The position numbers and the translations under genes were made by a program. The notes under the pieces were generated by a model. That model was not told where the DNA came from and did no database searches. It saw only the letters and a list, made by a program, of their open reading frames with translations. Shown here in pieces: positions 9,934 to 17,651 of a DNA stretch of 64,000 nucleotides. Every line of letters begins with the position of its first letter. Position 1 is the stretch's first letter. The stretch is from Pseudomonas petrae. Lineage in GTDB: Bacteria; Pseudomonadota; Gammaproteobacteria; Pseudomonadales; Pseudomonadaceae. The stretch lies in contig NZ_JAKJXE010000006.1 of NCBI RefSeq assembly GCF_021728295.1, positions 336,415 through 400,414 of the forward strand, given 5' to 3'.

Positions 9934-10884
9934 ATGCAGTCACCCACGCTTGGGATTCGGAATCAAAAGATCATCATTCTGTGCCGCGATGTCGGCGGAT
10001 ACCTTGGCCGGCTCAGTCACTTTCTCGGTAAGTCGAACGACGTTGTGTTCATTGACCTGACCCAAGGCGCGAAAGAGCTGCCCTGGCTTCCGGGGAAAAT
10101 GCGGCGATGGCTGAAAAAGTACCTGATCGTTCGGCGTGCCAAGGCTGCGATCCGGGCAGCAGGGGATGTCGACGCGTTGCTGGTGGTGAACCCGAGTCAG
10201 CTGGATCACGGCCTGGTCCTGCAGGCCCAGGCTGCGGCAACGCTCACCGTCGCGTATTTGTCTGACGGGATTGCGCGATTGTCGATGCCGATTGATCAAC
10301 TGGCGACCTTCGACAAGGTCTACACCTTCGATGGCGCTGATGCTCACGAGTATCAACTGCGCAAGCTCTACAACTACATCTACGAAGAACACGCCGATTT
10401 CAAAACGACGTGCGACTTCAAGGCTTTTGTCGTGATGGGCGGCAAGCACCGCGTGGATGTGCTCGGCCGGGTGGCTCAAGCGTTTGAACAACTGGGCTAC
10501 ACCAGTACCTGCAAGTTTCTGGTGCAAAGCAAGCCTGTGCCGGGAGCCAGTCCACTACTGACCTTCTTTCGCCAGCGCATGGGCATCGATGAAACGGCCG
10601 AATACGTCAGGCGTTCGGAAATACTGATCGACATCGTCCGGCCGGGGCACGCGGGTTTGAGCTTCCGTTTTTTCGAAGCGCTGCTCTATCGCAAGAAAAT
10701 GATCACCAACAACGCATCGGTGGCGGATTACGACTTCTATGATCCGCGCAACATTCTGATCATCGACAGCGGTCACCCCATGATCCCTGAAGCGTTCATC
10801 AGCGGGGAATACGTGGACCCGCCCGAAGAAGTCGTGCAGCGGTACAGCATGGCCAGCTGGGCGAACGAGGTTTTCAGCCCATGA
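9934..10884 (+). CDS. Putative GT-B glycosyltransferase (polysaccharide biosynthesis type)
   Basis: A 316-residue cytosolic protein. The C-terminal part holds RPGHAGLSFRFFEALLYRKK followed by NNASVADYDFYDP and ILII. These resemble the donor-binding end of bacterial surface-polysaccharide glycosyltransferases, where a glycine-rich loop, a glutamate and a lysine are followed by a TTN-like segment. The N-terminal half begins with the short beta-strand KIIILCRDVGGYL and looks like a Rossmann-type acceptor domain. I chose the ATG at 9934 because the preceding 33 residues from position 9835 lack family character; no clear ribosome-binding site is seen at either. It ends 26 bases from a convergent acyltransferase gene, hinting at a small surface-sugar patch. 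Donor and acceptor are unknown. Confidence 0.6.
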   Translation: MQSPTLGIRNQKIIILCRDVGGYLGRLSHFLGKSNDVVFIDLTQGAKELPWLPGKMRRWLKKYLIVRRAKAAIRAAGDVDALLVVNPSQLDHGLVLQAQAAATLTVAYLSDGIARLSMPIDQLATFDKVYTFDGADAHEYQLRKLYNYIYEEHADFKTTCDFKAFVVMGGKHRVDVLGRVAQAFEQLGYTSTCKFLVQSKPVPGASPLLTFFRQRMGIDETAEYVRRSEILIDIVRPGHAGLSFRFFEALLYRKKMITNNASVADYDFYDPRNILIIDSGHPMIPEAFISGEYVDPPEEVVQRYSMASWANEVFSP

Positions 10885-10910
10885 CTCCATCACCTGCCGA
10901 TGAGCAAATC

Positions 10911-12053
10911 TTAAGGTCGCAGCAAGGCTGCGTCGGCCGTCGCAGACTTCTTGCGCAGGAACGGATGCTCGATGCACCAGTACGTCGCGACGCTGATACT
11001 GCTGGTCAGCAAGATGATCAGTGGTAAGTACAGTGCGTAGCTGAGTGGATCCGACGTGGCGAAGTCATACGCGCCCATCAGACTGAACACGCTGTAGATG
11101 ACGATGCCATGCAGCAGGTAAATGCTGAAGCTGGCCTCGCCCAGAATCTTCAACCCTCGAATCTCCAGCACCCCGTGCAGGCTGTTGCCGAGCACGAACA
11201 GCGCAAACGGAACCCCCAGAATCAGCATTTGCAGCGTCGAGTACGATTTGAGCTTCATGCTGATCAGCAGTACCGCGACCGCAACCAACGTGCAGCGCAC
11301 GCCCGTGAAGTCGATTCGCCAGCGGCGCATCCGGTCTTCAGAGACCGCCACCGCGATGCCGACAGCAAACAGTTTGATGAACCGGTTGTGAAAGTGATGA
11401 TGGTACTCACCCCACAGGCACGCCAGCGCAATCAGCGCGACGACGACGGCCATGCCGGGGAGCTTGCGCCGAAGCAGGCAATACAGCACCGGCAGCGACA
11501 GGTAGAAGACCGCTTCATAGAGCAGCGTCCACTGCACTGAAGCATTGATTCGGACTGTGTCCGGGAAACCATTGATGGGGCTACCGATGAAAATCACCCA
11601 TCGCCCGAGCGCCTTGATCGTGTCCATGACCGGCGCGTTGACGCCTGCGGATTGATACAGCGCGATGGCCGTGATCAGCGCGACGCTGAACAGGTACATC
11701 GGGAAGATTCGCCGTACCCGTGAAGACAGGATCAGCCGCCATTTCGGCTCGCTTCGGTAGATCTTCGCGGTAAACAGGTAACCCGTGATCATGAAAAACA
11801 GCGACACCGGTACCGTGCCCATGTTGTTCAGCACGCGGCTGTCCGTGGTTTCCCAGACCCCGTTGACGTGCCAGTAATAACTGACGATGAAGTGATGAAC
11901 GATGACTGCGGTTGCGAGCACGCCACGCAGCCCGTCCAGCGACGAAACACGATGGAGCGCTTCTTGGGAGAGGATCGGCATTCGCTGAGTGGCGAAGCAA
12001 AACATTGCGATCGTCAGCACGTACAGCGTGATCAGAATCAGGGTGACGGTCAT
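10911..12053 (-). CDS. Acyltransferase-3 family membrane protein
   Basis: A 380-residue integral membrane acyltransferase with about ten hydrophobic segments and no SGNH domain. Family landmarks are SSLDGLRGVLATAVIVHHF near residue 35, PVSLFFMITGYLFTAKIY and ASFSIYLLHGIVIYSVF near the C-terminus. Such enzymes acylate sugars or lipids on the outer face of the inner membrane. The ATG at 12053 places the first membrane helix at the N-terminus; in-frame ATGs at 12140 and further upstream would add a long soluble leader and are less likely. No good Shine-Dalgarno is visible at any of them. Convergent with the glycosyltransferase gene. Confidence 0.8.
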   Translation of the reverse strand: MTVTLILITLYVLTIAMFCFATQRMPILSQEALHRVSSLDGLRGVLATAVIVHHFIVSYYWHVNGVWETTDSRVLNNMGTVPVSLFFMITGYLFTAKIYRSEPKWRLILSSRVRRIFPMYLFSVALITAIALYQSAGVNAPVMDTIKALGRWVIFIGSPINGFPDTVRINASVQWTLLYEAVFYLSLPVLYCLLRRKLPGMAVVVALIALACLWGEYHHHFHNRFIKLFAVGIAVAVSEDRMRRWRIDFTGVRCTLVAVAVLLISMKLKSYSTLQMLILGVPFALFVLGNSLHGVLEIRGLKILGEASFSIYLLHGIVIYSVFSLMGAYDFATSDPLSYALYLPLIILLTSSISVATYWCIEHPFLRKKSATADAALLRP

Positions 12054-12308
12054 CAACACGGGGTCCGCAGTTCGTATGGGAGTCGATACCGAATGAGCTC
12101 GTGTTCGGTATGTATCGGCCGTGAAATATACGGAACACATCAGGCGCCGTCGCGGGTTGTTTAACGAGGTGTTGATTTTGGGACCCGTCCTACGCAGCGT
12201 TGGGAAGTCATGAGCTGTTGCAGGCGCAGACCAACGCACAAAATGCGCGCCCGCCTTTTGCACCCACGCAGGAGGCAGACCGGAAAAAGCGCACAGGTGA
12301 TAGCAGTG
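12054..12308. other. Intergenic region between divergent acyltransferase and TonB-like genes
   Basis: About 255 bases with open reading on both strands but no family similarity or good ribosome-binding site. I treat it as the shared promoter region of the two divergent genes and see no clear repeat or operator in it. Confidence 0.4.
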
Positions 12309-12944
12309 ATGAGCAGGTGGGTTTTATGTGTGATCTGTGCAATCTGTATCGCGGCCAACGCGGAGGAAGGCGATGTGGAGTTTGACTACCGCAGGGCGCC
12401 CGCTTGGCCGTATTCGCTGCAGAAGTCGGGCGTGTCCGGGTGGGTTCTGCTCGACCTCAAGGCGCATCACGACGGGCGTGTTTCTGAGCCTGAAGTGCTG
12501 GAAAGCTCCCATCCCCTGATGTCCCGCGCGGTGGTAAATATTGTGCCCACATGGCGCGTGAAGCCCTGGGCGGTCAGTGACGAGCGTCCGGCAGTCGTCT
12601 CACTGCGCCACGAGCATTATTTTCTCCACCCGCGGGAAGGCACCAATCCTGTCACCTGGCTCCATCGCAGCCTGCGTCACCTGACCTGCACCCGGTTCAA
12701 CAACCGGCTGGAGGACTTCCAGCAAAACTCATCCGGTCTTGAAGAGATCGACATGAGCGTTTTCCGACACACCTTCAAAGTGCTGGCGAGGGTCGCCACT
12801 TACCGCAAGCTGTCCGACGAGCAACGGTTCGCGCTAGGGGATGCGCTGGCAGTGGCCGCTCCGGAAGTCATTCAGCGCTGCGGCGCGAATCCTGAACTGC
12901 GTTATAAGGACGTGCTGCCTGATGAGGTGAGGAGGATGCTGTGA
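12309..12944 (+). CDS. Exported protein with TonB C-terminal-like domain
   Basis: A 211-residue protein with an N-terminal signal peptide (MSRWVLCVICAICIAANA, cleavage expected before EEG). Residues about 25-100 resemble the TonB C-terminal fold: RRAPAWPYSLQKSGVSGWV followed by a DGRVSEPEVLESS strand and a RAVVNIVPTWR strand. The rest (about 110-211) is helical and unrecognised. Unlike true TonB it lacks the proline-rich spanner and, after cleavage, a membrane anchor. There is no exbB/exbD or receptor nearby, so energy transduction is doubtful. The start at 12309 gives a clean signal peptide; upstream in-frame starts would bury it. Confidence 0.65.
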   Translation: MSRWVLCVICAICIAANAEEGDVEFDYRRAPAWPYSLQKSGVSGWVLLDLKAHHDGRVSEPEVLESSHPLMSRAVVNIVPTWRVKPWAVSDERPAVVSLRHEHYFLHPREGTNPVTWLHRSLRHLTCTRFNNRLEDFQQNSSGLEEIDMSVFRHTFKVLARVATYRKLSDEQRFALGDALAVAAPEVIQRCGANPELRYKDVLPDEVRRML

Positions 12945-13008
12945 GCGCGTGCAGAAACCTGCAGGATCAGCCCCGTTTCTCAACGATCGGGTTCGATCCC
13001 GATGCACG

Positions 13009-13986
13009 CTACCTGACGCTAACCACCACCTTGCCCACCGCCTTGCGCTGCGCCAACGATTCAATCGCTTCACCCGCCTGCTCCAGCGGGTAAACCTTCG
13101 ACACCAGCGGCTTCAGCTTGCCCTCGCTGAACCAGGTGAACAGTTGCTGGAAATTCGCCGCATTGTCTTGGGGCTGGCGTTGGGCAAATGAGCCCCAGAA
13201 CACACCCACAACCGAGGCGCCTTTCAGCAGCGCGAGATTGACCGGCAGCTCGGGGATGCGACCACTGGCGAAGCCGACTACCAGCAATCGACCGTTCCAG
13301 GCGATGCCGCGAACAGCTTGATCAAAAAGGTCACCACCCACAGGGTCATAGATCACATCGACGCCGTTGCCGTTGGTGAGGCGTTTGATTTCATCCTTCA
13401 GATTGCTTTCGCTGTAGTTGATCAGCTCGTCGGCGCCTGCGTTTTTGGCGACCTCAAGCTTGTCTGCGCTGCTGGCAGCGGCGATCACGCGAGCGCCCAT
13501 GGCTTTGCCGATCTCCACGGCAGCAAGGCCGACGCCTCCCGAGGCGCCAAGGACGAGGAGCGTTTCGCCGGCCTGCAGATTGGCGCGCTGTTTGAGGGCG
13601 TGCATGGACGTGCCGTAGGTCATGCTGAAGGCGGCGGCGGTGGTGAAGTCCATCGCTTCGGGAATGGGCAGGACGTTGTAACCGGCCACCGCGATCTGTT
13701 CTGCGAAGCTGCCCCAGCCGGTCAGCGCCATCACCCGGTCACCCACACGAACATGGCTGACCTTTTCGCCGACAGCCGTCACCACGCCCGACGCTTCACC
13801 TCCGGGCGAAAATGGAAAAGGCGGCTTGAACTGGTATTTGCCTTCGATGATCAGCGTGTCAGGGAAGTTGACCCCGGCAGCGTGTACGTCCATAAGAATC
13901 TCGTTCTTCTTCGGCTCCGGGCTGGGGATGTCCTCCAGCACCAGATCTGCAGCGGGACCGAAGGCTTTACAAAGCACGGCTTTCAT
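13009..13986 (-). CDS. NADPH:quinone oxidoreductase, zinc-free MDR family
   Basis: A 325-residue cytosolic reductase of the medium-chain family. It has the nucleotide-binding loop LVLGASGGVGLAAVEIG (about 144-160) and the QOR signature HAAGVNFPDTLIIEGKY near residue 35. The catalytic and structural cysteine clusters of zinc alcohol dehydrogenases are absent, as expected for quinone reductases. It probably carries out one-electron or hydride reduction of quinones or enones with NADPH; the physiological substrate is not evident. Divergent from the FliL-like gene at 14122, with 135 bases between. Confidence 0.9.
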   Translation of the reverse strand: MKAVLCKAFGPAADLVLEDIPSPEPKKNEILMDVHAAGVNFPDTLIIEGKYQFKPPFPFSPGGEASGVVTAVGEKVSHVRVGDRVMALTGWGSFAEQIAVAGYNVLPIPEAMDFTTAAAFSMTYGTSMHALKQRANLQAGETLLVLGASGGVGLAAVEIGKAMGARVIAAASSADKLEVAKNAGADELINYSESNLKDEIKRLTNGNGVDVIYDPVGGDLFDQAVRGIAWNGRLLVVGFASGRIPELPVNLALLKGASVVGVFWGSFAQRQPQDNAANFQQLFTWFSEGKLKPLVSKVYPLEQAGEAIESLAQRKAVGKVVVSVR

Positions 13987-14121
13987 CGAAGGCTATTCCT
14001 TTTTCGGGGATGGCCGATAAGTACAGGTAGCGAGGTTGTGGGGTCAATGAGCATGCCCCGGCCTGATAGGTGTGCATAAGCTGAAGTAAGCTGTGCGGCG
14101 AAGCGGATTGAGGAGCGGACT

Positions 14122-14532
14122 GTGAAAGCGTGGATTCTGATGTTGATGGCATTGTCGATGCCTGTTGTGGCGCTGGCCGAAGAGGGCGGCGAGAAAGAAG
14201 ATCCGAACAAGGTTTCCTACGTGGCGTTGACGCCACCCTTCGTAGGCAACTACTCACTGGACGGCAGCCCGAAACTGCACGTCTATAAGGCCGACGTCGC
14301 CTTGCGGGTGACCGGCGCCGAAGCGCAGAAACTGGTGAAGCAAAACGAGCCACTGATTCGCAATCAACTGGTGGCGTTGTTCACTCAGCAAACGGTCGAC
14401 AGCATGGGCAACGTCGATGCCAAGGAAAAACTGCGTCAGGAAGCGCTGAAGCAGACCCAGCAAGTGCTGACCCAGGAAACCGGCAAGCCCGTGGTTGACG
14501 ATCTGCTGTTCAACAACTTTATCGCCCAGTAA
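14122..14532 (+). CDS. Exported FliL-like protein
   Basis: A 136-residue protein with a cleavable-looking signal peptide (MKAWILMLMALSMPVVALA) and a periplasmic region resembling the flagellar basal-body protein FliL: VSYVALTPPFVGNY near residue 31 and QNEPLIRNQLVALFTQQT near residue 75. True FliL keeps its N-terminal membrane anchor and lies in a flagellar operon. This copy is far from flagellar genes, and the same orphan paralogue is familiar in other Pseudomonas. It may influence stator or flagellar function, but that is inference. The start codon is a GTG at 14122, preceded by GAGGAGCG. Confidence 0.75.
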   Translation: MKAWILMLMALSMPVVALAEEGGEKEDPNKVSYVALTPPFVGNYSLDGSPKLHVYKADVALRVTGAEAQKLVKQNEPLIRNQLVALFTQQTVDSMGNVDAKEKLRQEALKQTQQVLTQETGKPVVDDLLFNNFIAQ

Positions 14533-14549
14533 CGCGCGGCATTCTGAAC

Positions 14550-14999
14550 TCAGCGCAGGCCCAGCACTGCGGCCCATTGTTCGTCCGTCACAGGCATGAC
14601 GGACAAGCGGCTGCCTTTCTGCACCAGAGGCATCTGCTCCAGTGCGGCTTGTTGCTTCAGAAAACCCAGCCCCAGCACGTTCGGAAACGCCTCGACGAAT
14701 GCCACATCAAGAGCGCTCCAAGTGTTTTTCTCCTCGGTGGCTTTGGCGTCGAAGTAGGGGCTTTTGCCGTCCAGCGCGGTGGGGTCGGGATACGCGGCTT
14801 TGACGATTTTACCGATGCCGGCAATACCCGGCTCCGGGCAGCTGGAATGGTAGAAAAAGAACTGATCACCCACCGCCATCGCGCGCAGAAAGTTACGGGC
14901 CTGATAGTTACGGACCCCATCCCAGCGCGTGTGCCCAAGCTTTTTCAGCCCGCTGATCGAGAGCTCGTCGGGCTCGGATTTCATCAGCCAATAGGCCAT
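14550..14999 (-). CDS. EVE domain-containing protein
   Basis: A 149-residue protein consisting of one EVE domain (PUA-like fold), related to human THYN1. Landmarks are WLMKSEPDELSI at the N-terminus, RWDGVRNYQARNF near residue 30 and GDQFFFYHSSC near residue 45. EVE domains are predicted to bind modified bases in DNA or RNA. In this compact stand-alone form, next to 5-formyl-THF cyclo-ligase and zapA, it belongs to the conserved Pseudomonas core rather than a defence island. Convergent with the FliL-like gene, only 17 bases apart. Confidence 0.9.
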   Translation of the reverse strand: MAYWLMKSEPDELSISGLKKLGHTRWDGVRNYQARNFLRAMAVGDQFFFYHSSCPEPGIAGIGKIVKAAYPDPTALDGKSPYFDAKATEEKNTWSALDVAFVEAFPNVLGLGFLKQQAALEQMPLVQKGSRLSVMPVTDEQWAAVLGLR

Positions 15000-15192
15000 T
15001 TATACGGCTCCTGAACAGGTGTTGGGAAAGTTGTCCTACGTTTTTATGACAACCCGACAGTCGGCTGGCGTCAGTATTTGCGTGTTGCGTCACGTTGCCG
15101 CAGAATGCCGGCATTTTAAGGGCTGCACGATCTGGCAGCCTGTTTAAACGTTATTGATTTCAGATTCTGATTCGTTACAAAGGGGACGATGA

Positions 15193-15342
15193 ATGCGACG
15201 CAAGCCGGATGTACTGTGGATTTTGGCAATTTTGTTCGGCTTGGGAATCGTCACCACCGGTTACGCGCAAAGTCTGTGGGCCGCGAAGGCAGACGCGCCG
15301 GTTGAAATCACTCAGCAACAGCAGCCACAGCTCCGCCGCTAA
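15193..15342 (+). CDS. Conserved 49-residue small membrane or exported protein
   Basis: A short ORF with a strong ribosome-binding site (GGGGA, seven bases before ATG). The peptide starts MRRKPD, followed by a hydrophobic helix VLWILAILFGLGIVTTGYA and a short polar tail ending in a glutamine-rich stretch QQQQPQLRR. It therefore looks like a single-pass inner-membrane peptide or a secreted peptide with signal sequence. A similarly placed small hypothetical gene occurs next to the 5-formyl-THF cyclo-ligase in other Pseudomonas. No function is known. It ends 51 bases from the convergent cyclo-ligase gene. Confidence 0.75.
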   Translation: MRRKPDVLWILAILFGLGIVTTGYAQSLWAAKADAPVEITQQQQPQLRR

Positions 15343-15393
15343 ACCGCTTTTTCGCAGCGCGCTTTTTTCCCAGGAGCGCGCCATGCTGACGAT

Positions 15394-16023
15394 TCACCCC
15401 GCCATATACCAACGCTTATCCGTGACCGTTCCCGACAACGGGACATCCCAACTGGCGACCGCCAGCTTCCCGACTTTCTGACACTCGTGGGCCAGTCCCA
15501 GCAGCACCGGCTTGCGCCAGGTTTTACGACGCGCGAGATACGCCAGGCTGCGGTCGTAAAAGCCGCCACCCATGCCAAGACGACCCCCTTCCGGATCGAA
15601 TCCCACGAGCGGCATCAGCACCAGGTCCAGCGTCCAGATCTTGCGCTGTCGCTTGGCATTGATGCGTGGCTCCGGGATGCGGAACCGGTTCGGCTTGAAT
15701 TTCTCCCCGGGGCGCACGCGCTGAAACACCATTTTCGTTCGCGGCCAGGCACTGAGCACCGGCAGGTAGGTGGTCTTGCCGCGTTTTTGAGCGGCACGAA
15801 GTAGCAGGCGCGGGTCGATCTCACCGTCCATCGGAAGGTAGAGAGAAACGTGCCGGGCGCGGCGAAAGAGTGGATTTTGCGCAAGCTGACGGTACAAGCC
15901 CTGCGCCGCCTGTCGCTGTTCTGCCGGGCTGAGCGCGCGACGATTATGGCGAAGCAGCCGGCGCAACTGTGGCCGAGAGAGGCTTGAAGGATTTGGGAGG
16001 GGAGCGGCGCCGGATGAGGTCAT
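15394..16023 (-). CDS. 5-formyltetrahydrofolate cyclo-ligase
   Basis: A 209-residue enzyme (YgfA/FAU1 family) that uses ATP to convert 5-formyl-THF to 5,10-methenyl-THF in folate metabolism. The family signature MPLVGFDPEGGRLGMGGGFY lies near residue 135 and forms the ATP and folate site, and LPMDGEIDPR near residue 70 is also typical. I chose the ATG at 16023; an earlier in-frame start at 16086 would run into the 6S RNA-side leader. In gammaproteobacteria this gene is commonly cotranscribed with 6S RNA, which lies directly upstream here, and the pairing has been linked to persister formation in E. coli. Confidence 0.93.
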   Translation of the reverse strand: MTSSGAAPLPNPSSLSRPQLRRLLRHNRRALSPAEQRQAAQGLYRQLAQNPLFRRARHVSLYLPMDGEIDPRLLLRAAQKRGKTTYLPVLSAWPRTKMVFQRVRPGEKFKPNRFRIPEPRINAKRQRKIWTLDLVLMPLVGFDPEGGRLGMGGGFYDRSLAYLARRKTWRKPVLLGLAHECQKVGKLAVASWDVPLSGTVTDKRWYMAG

Positions 16024-16121
16024 GCTGGCGGGTCCGTGAGGCTTTGAAAAGTGATGTCGTGGATCAGGCAGATTCACGATGCCCACCGCCAGACGGGGCG
16101 CCTGGCGATGGGTAGAAGGTT

Positions 16122-16303
16122 CGAGACTCCCCGACGAACCGCTGTCGGTGTAGCCCTTGAACCCGAAAGTTCAAGGTGGAGATTGCAGGAGGTTTTAAGG
16201 CTTTCCGTCGAGCGGACATGCACACCAACCCCAACGTGCAACCCCCGTGGTTGTGCGTATCGGCTCAGGGACATGACCGACTGGCAAGCACTCCAGGGAG
16301 CGG
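16122..16303 (-). ncRNA. ssrS: 6S RNA
   Basis: About 182 bases between zapA and the cyclo-ligase gene, the standard gammaproteobacterial location. Read on the minus strand, the 5' part contains CTCCCTGG, then GCTTGCCAGTCGGTCATGTC and CCTGAGCCGATACGCA, which are hallmark 6S segments. The 3' part contains CGGGGAGTC, which can pair with the 5' CTCCC to close the long imperfect hairpin that mimics an open promoter. 6S RNA binds sigma-70 RNA polymerase holoenzyme and down-regulates many promoters in stationary phase. Both ends are estimates from the pairing and the upstream -10 box. Confidence 0.9.
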
Positions 16304-16308
16304 TCGCA

Positions 16309-16314
16309 AGTATA
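16309..16314 (-). promoter_or_regulatory. -10 box of the 6S RNA promoter
   Basis: TATACT on the minus strand, about six bases before the estimated 6S RNA start, matches the sigma-70 -10 consensus at five of six positions. Confidence 0.65.
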
Positions 16315-16333
16315 CCGAATCATGTCCCAACAA

Positions 16334-16657
16334 TCAGCCTTGTGCTTTATCCGGATCCGTGGCAAGGACCAGGTCCACGCGGTCCAGCAAGTCGCGAACC
16401 TGTTCGCGGTTAGCGCCATTTGTCTGCGCTTGGGCTGGAGGCAGTTCCTGCTTGTGCAGAAGATCGTGGGTAATGTTCAGTGCGGCCATCACCGCAATAC
16501 GGTCAGCGCCGATGACTTTGCCGCTGCTGCGGATCTCGCGCATTTTGCCGTCCAGGTAACGCGCGGCGCTGACCAGATTGGTGCGCTCCTCTTGCGGGCA
16601 GATAATCGAATATTCTTTGTCGAGGATTTGCACGGTGATGCTGTTGCCATTACTCAT
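16334..16657 (-). CDS. zapA: Cell division protein ZapA
   Basis: A 107-residue Z-ring associated protein that crosslinks FtsZ filaments at midcell. The N-terminal globular part SITVQILDKEYSIICP is typical, followed by EERTNLVSAARYLDGKMREI and a C-terminal coiled-coil. It is longer than some family members because of a Gln/Ala-containing tail. Its start overlaps the end of the upstream ZapB-like gene by four bases, so the two are one translationally coupled operon leading toward 6S RNA. Confidence 0.93.
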   Translation of the reverse strand: MSNGNSITVQILDKEYSIICPQEERTNLVSAARYLDGKMREIRSSGKVIGADRIAVMAALNITHDLLHKQELPPAQAQTNGANREQVRDLLDRVDLVLATDPDKAQG

Positions 16658-16863
16658 GAGTCTTGCTCCAGGGCCTTGAGGCGCGAAATCATGGACTCGA
16701 CCTTTTGCCGGGCGATTTCGTTTTTTTCAATGAGTTGAGCGCGTTCCTCGCGCCAGGATTTTTCCTGAGCTAATAGGAGTCCGTTTTGACTTTTTAGTTG
16801 CTCGACACGATTGATCAATAACTCCAGTCGAGCCATCAGCGCTTGCAGGTCGTTGTCTTCCAT
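16654..16863 (-). CDS. ZapB-like small coiled-coil protein (TIGR02449 family)
   Basis: A 69-residue protein that is almost entirely heptad-patterned: DLQALMARLELLINRVEQL, then KSQNGLLLAQEKSWREERAQ. It is predicted to form a coiled-coil dimer. Pseudomonas genomes carry this gene directly upstream of zapA, and the arrangement suggests a role in Z-ring organisation similar to ZapB. Direct evidence is not visible in the sequence. Overlap with zapA is four bases. Confidence 0.85.
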   Translation of the reverse strand: MEDNDLQALMARLELLINRVEQLKSQNGLLLAQEKSWREERAQLIEKNEIARQKVESMISRLKALEQDS

Positions 16864-17012
16864 TGTTTTCCACTGATTACTTTCAGATGAGTGGTGCAGG
16901 CGCTGGCGTCTGGATTCGCCCCGGACATCGCCTGATAGCTTGGGCGCGTCTGCCGGTGCTACGATACAAGGCCTTCATTCTAGACATTGCGCCGCCTGGC
17001 GCCTAGTTGCCC

Positions 17013-17570
17013 ATGCCTATTCAGAATTCCCCGTACAACGGCTTCGCCACCCTGCTTGCCAGCAGTGGTCATCATGTATCTCCTGCCGAATTGCACGGCC
17101 TTTTGCTGGGCCGCAGTTGCGCCGGCGCAGGCTTCGATGCAGATGATTGGTTGGCAGACGCTCACCTGCTGCTGGAAACAGAGCCTGACGACAAAGTGCG
17201 CCAAGCCCTGATCGGCCTGCAGGCAATGGTCAAAAACGAACTGACCGGCGACGACATGACTGTCGTGTTGCTGTTGCCCGGCGATGATGAGCCTCTGGCT
17301 ACCCGCACCGCCGCCATGGCCCAGTGGTGCCAGGGTTTCCTAAGCGGCTTTGCCCGGGTGGGTGGTCAGTCACTGAGCGATGATGCCAGGGACGTGCTCC
17401 AGGATTTGGCCGCCATCGCTCAGGTTCATGACGCGCTGGACGAGTCCGAAGACGGCGAGAGCGACTACATGGAAGTGATGGAGTACCTGCGCGTTGCGCC
17501 GTTGCTGCTGTTCACCGAGTTCAACCAGAAAACCGAAGCTGAAGACGAAGCCAAGCCGTCTTTGCACTGA
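17013..17570 (+). CDS. ygfB: UPF0149 family protein YgfB
   Basis: A 185-residue soluble protein of the YgfB/UPF0149 family. Typical segments are [16 protein letters not shown] near residue 27 and [14 protein letters not shown] near residue 105, followed by an acidic C-terminal region ending in [10 protein letters not shown]. The family lies upstream of pepP and ubiH in many gammaproteobacteria. In P. aeruginosa YgfB has been reported to affect beta-lactam resistance by restraining the ampDh3 regulator AlpA. The ATG at 17013 is preferred to a TTG two codons earlier. Divergent from the zapA operon. Confidence 0.92.
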   Translation: MPIQNSPYNGFATLLASSGHHVSPAELHGLLLGRSCAGAGFDADDWLADAHLLLETEPDDKVRQALIGLQAMVKNELTGDDMTVVLLLPGDDEPLATRTAAMAQWCQGFLSGFARVGGQSLSDDARDVLQDLAAIAQVHDALDESEDGESDYMEVMEYLRVAPLLLFTEFNQKTEAEDEAKPSLH

Positions 17571-17651
17571 CAGCGCGTCATTGCTGCTTCGGCCACGCCG
17601 CCTTTGTGCGACGAAGGCCCAAGCGCACCTCCCGGAGAACCGCACTTGCCC

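Noticed and set aside
14550..14999. EVE-domain gene as part of a defence island
   Set aside because: The neighbours are core metabolic and cell-division genes, so there is no defence context.
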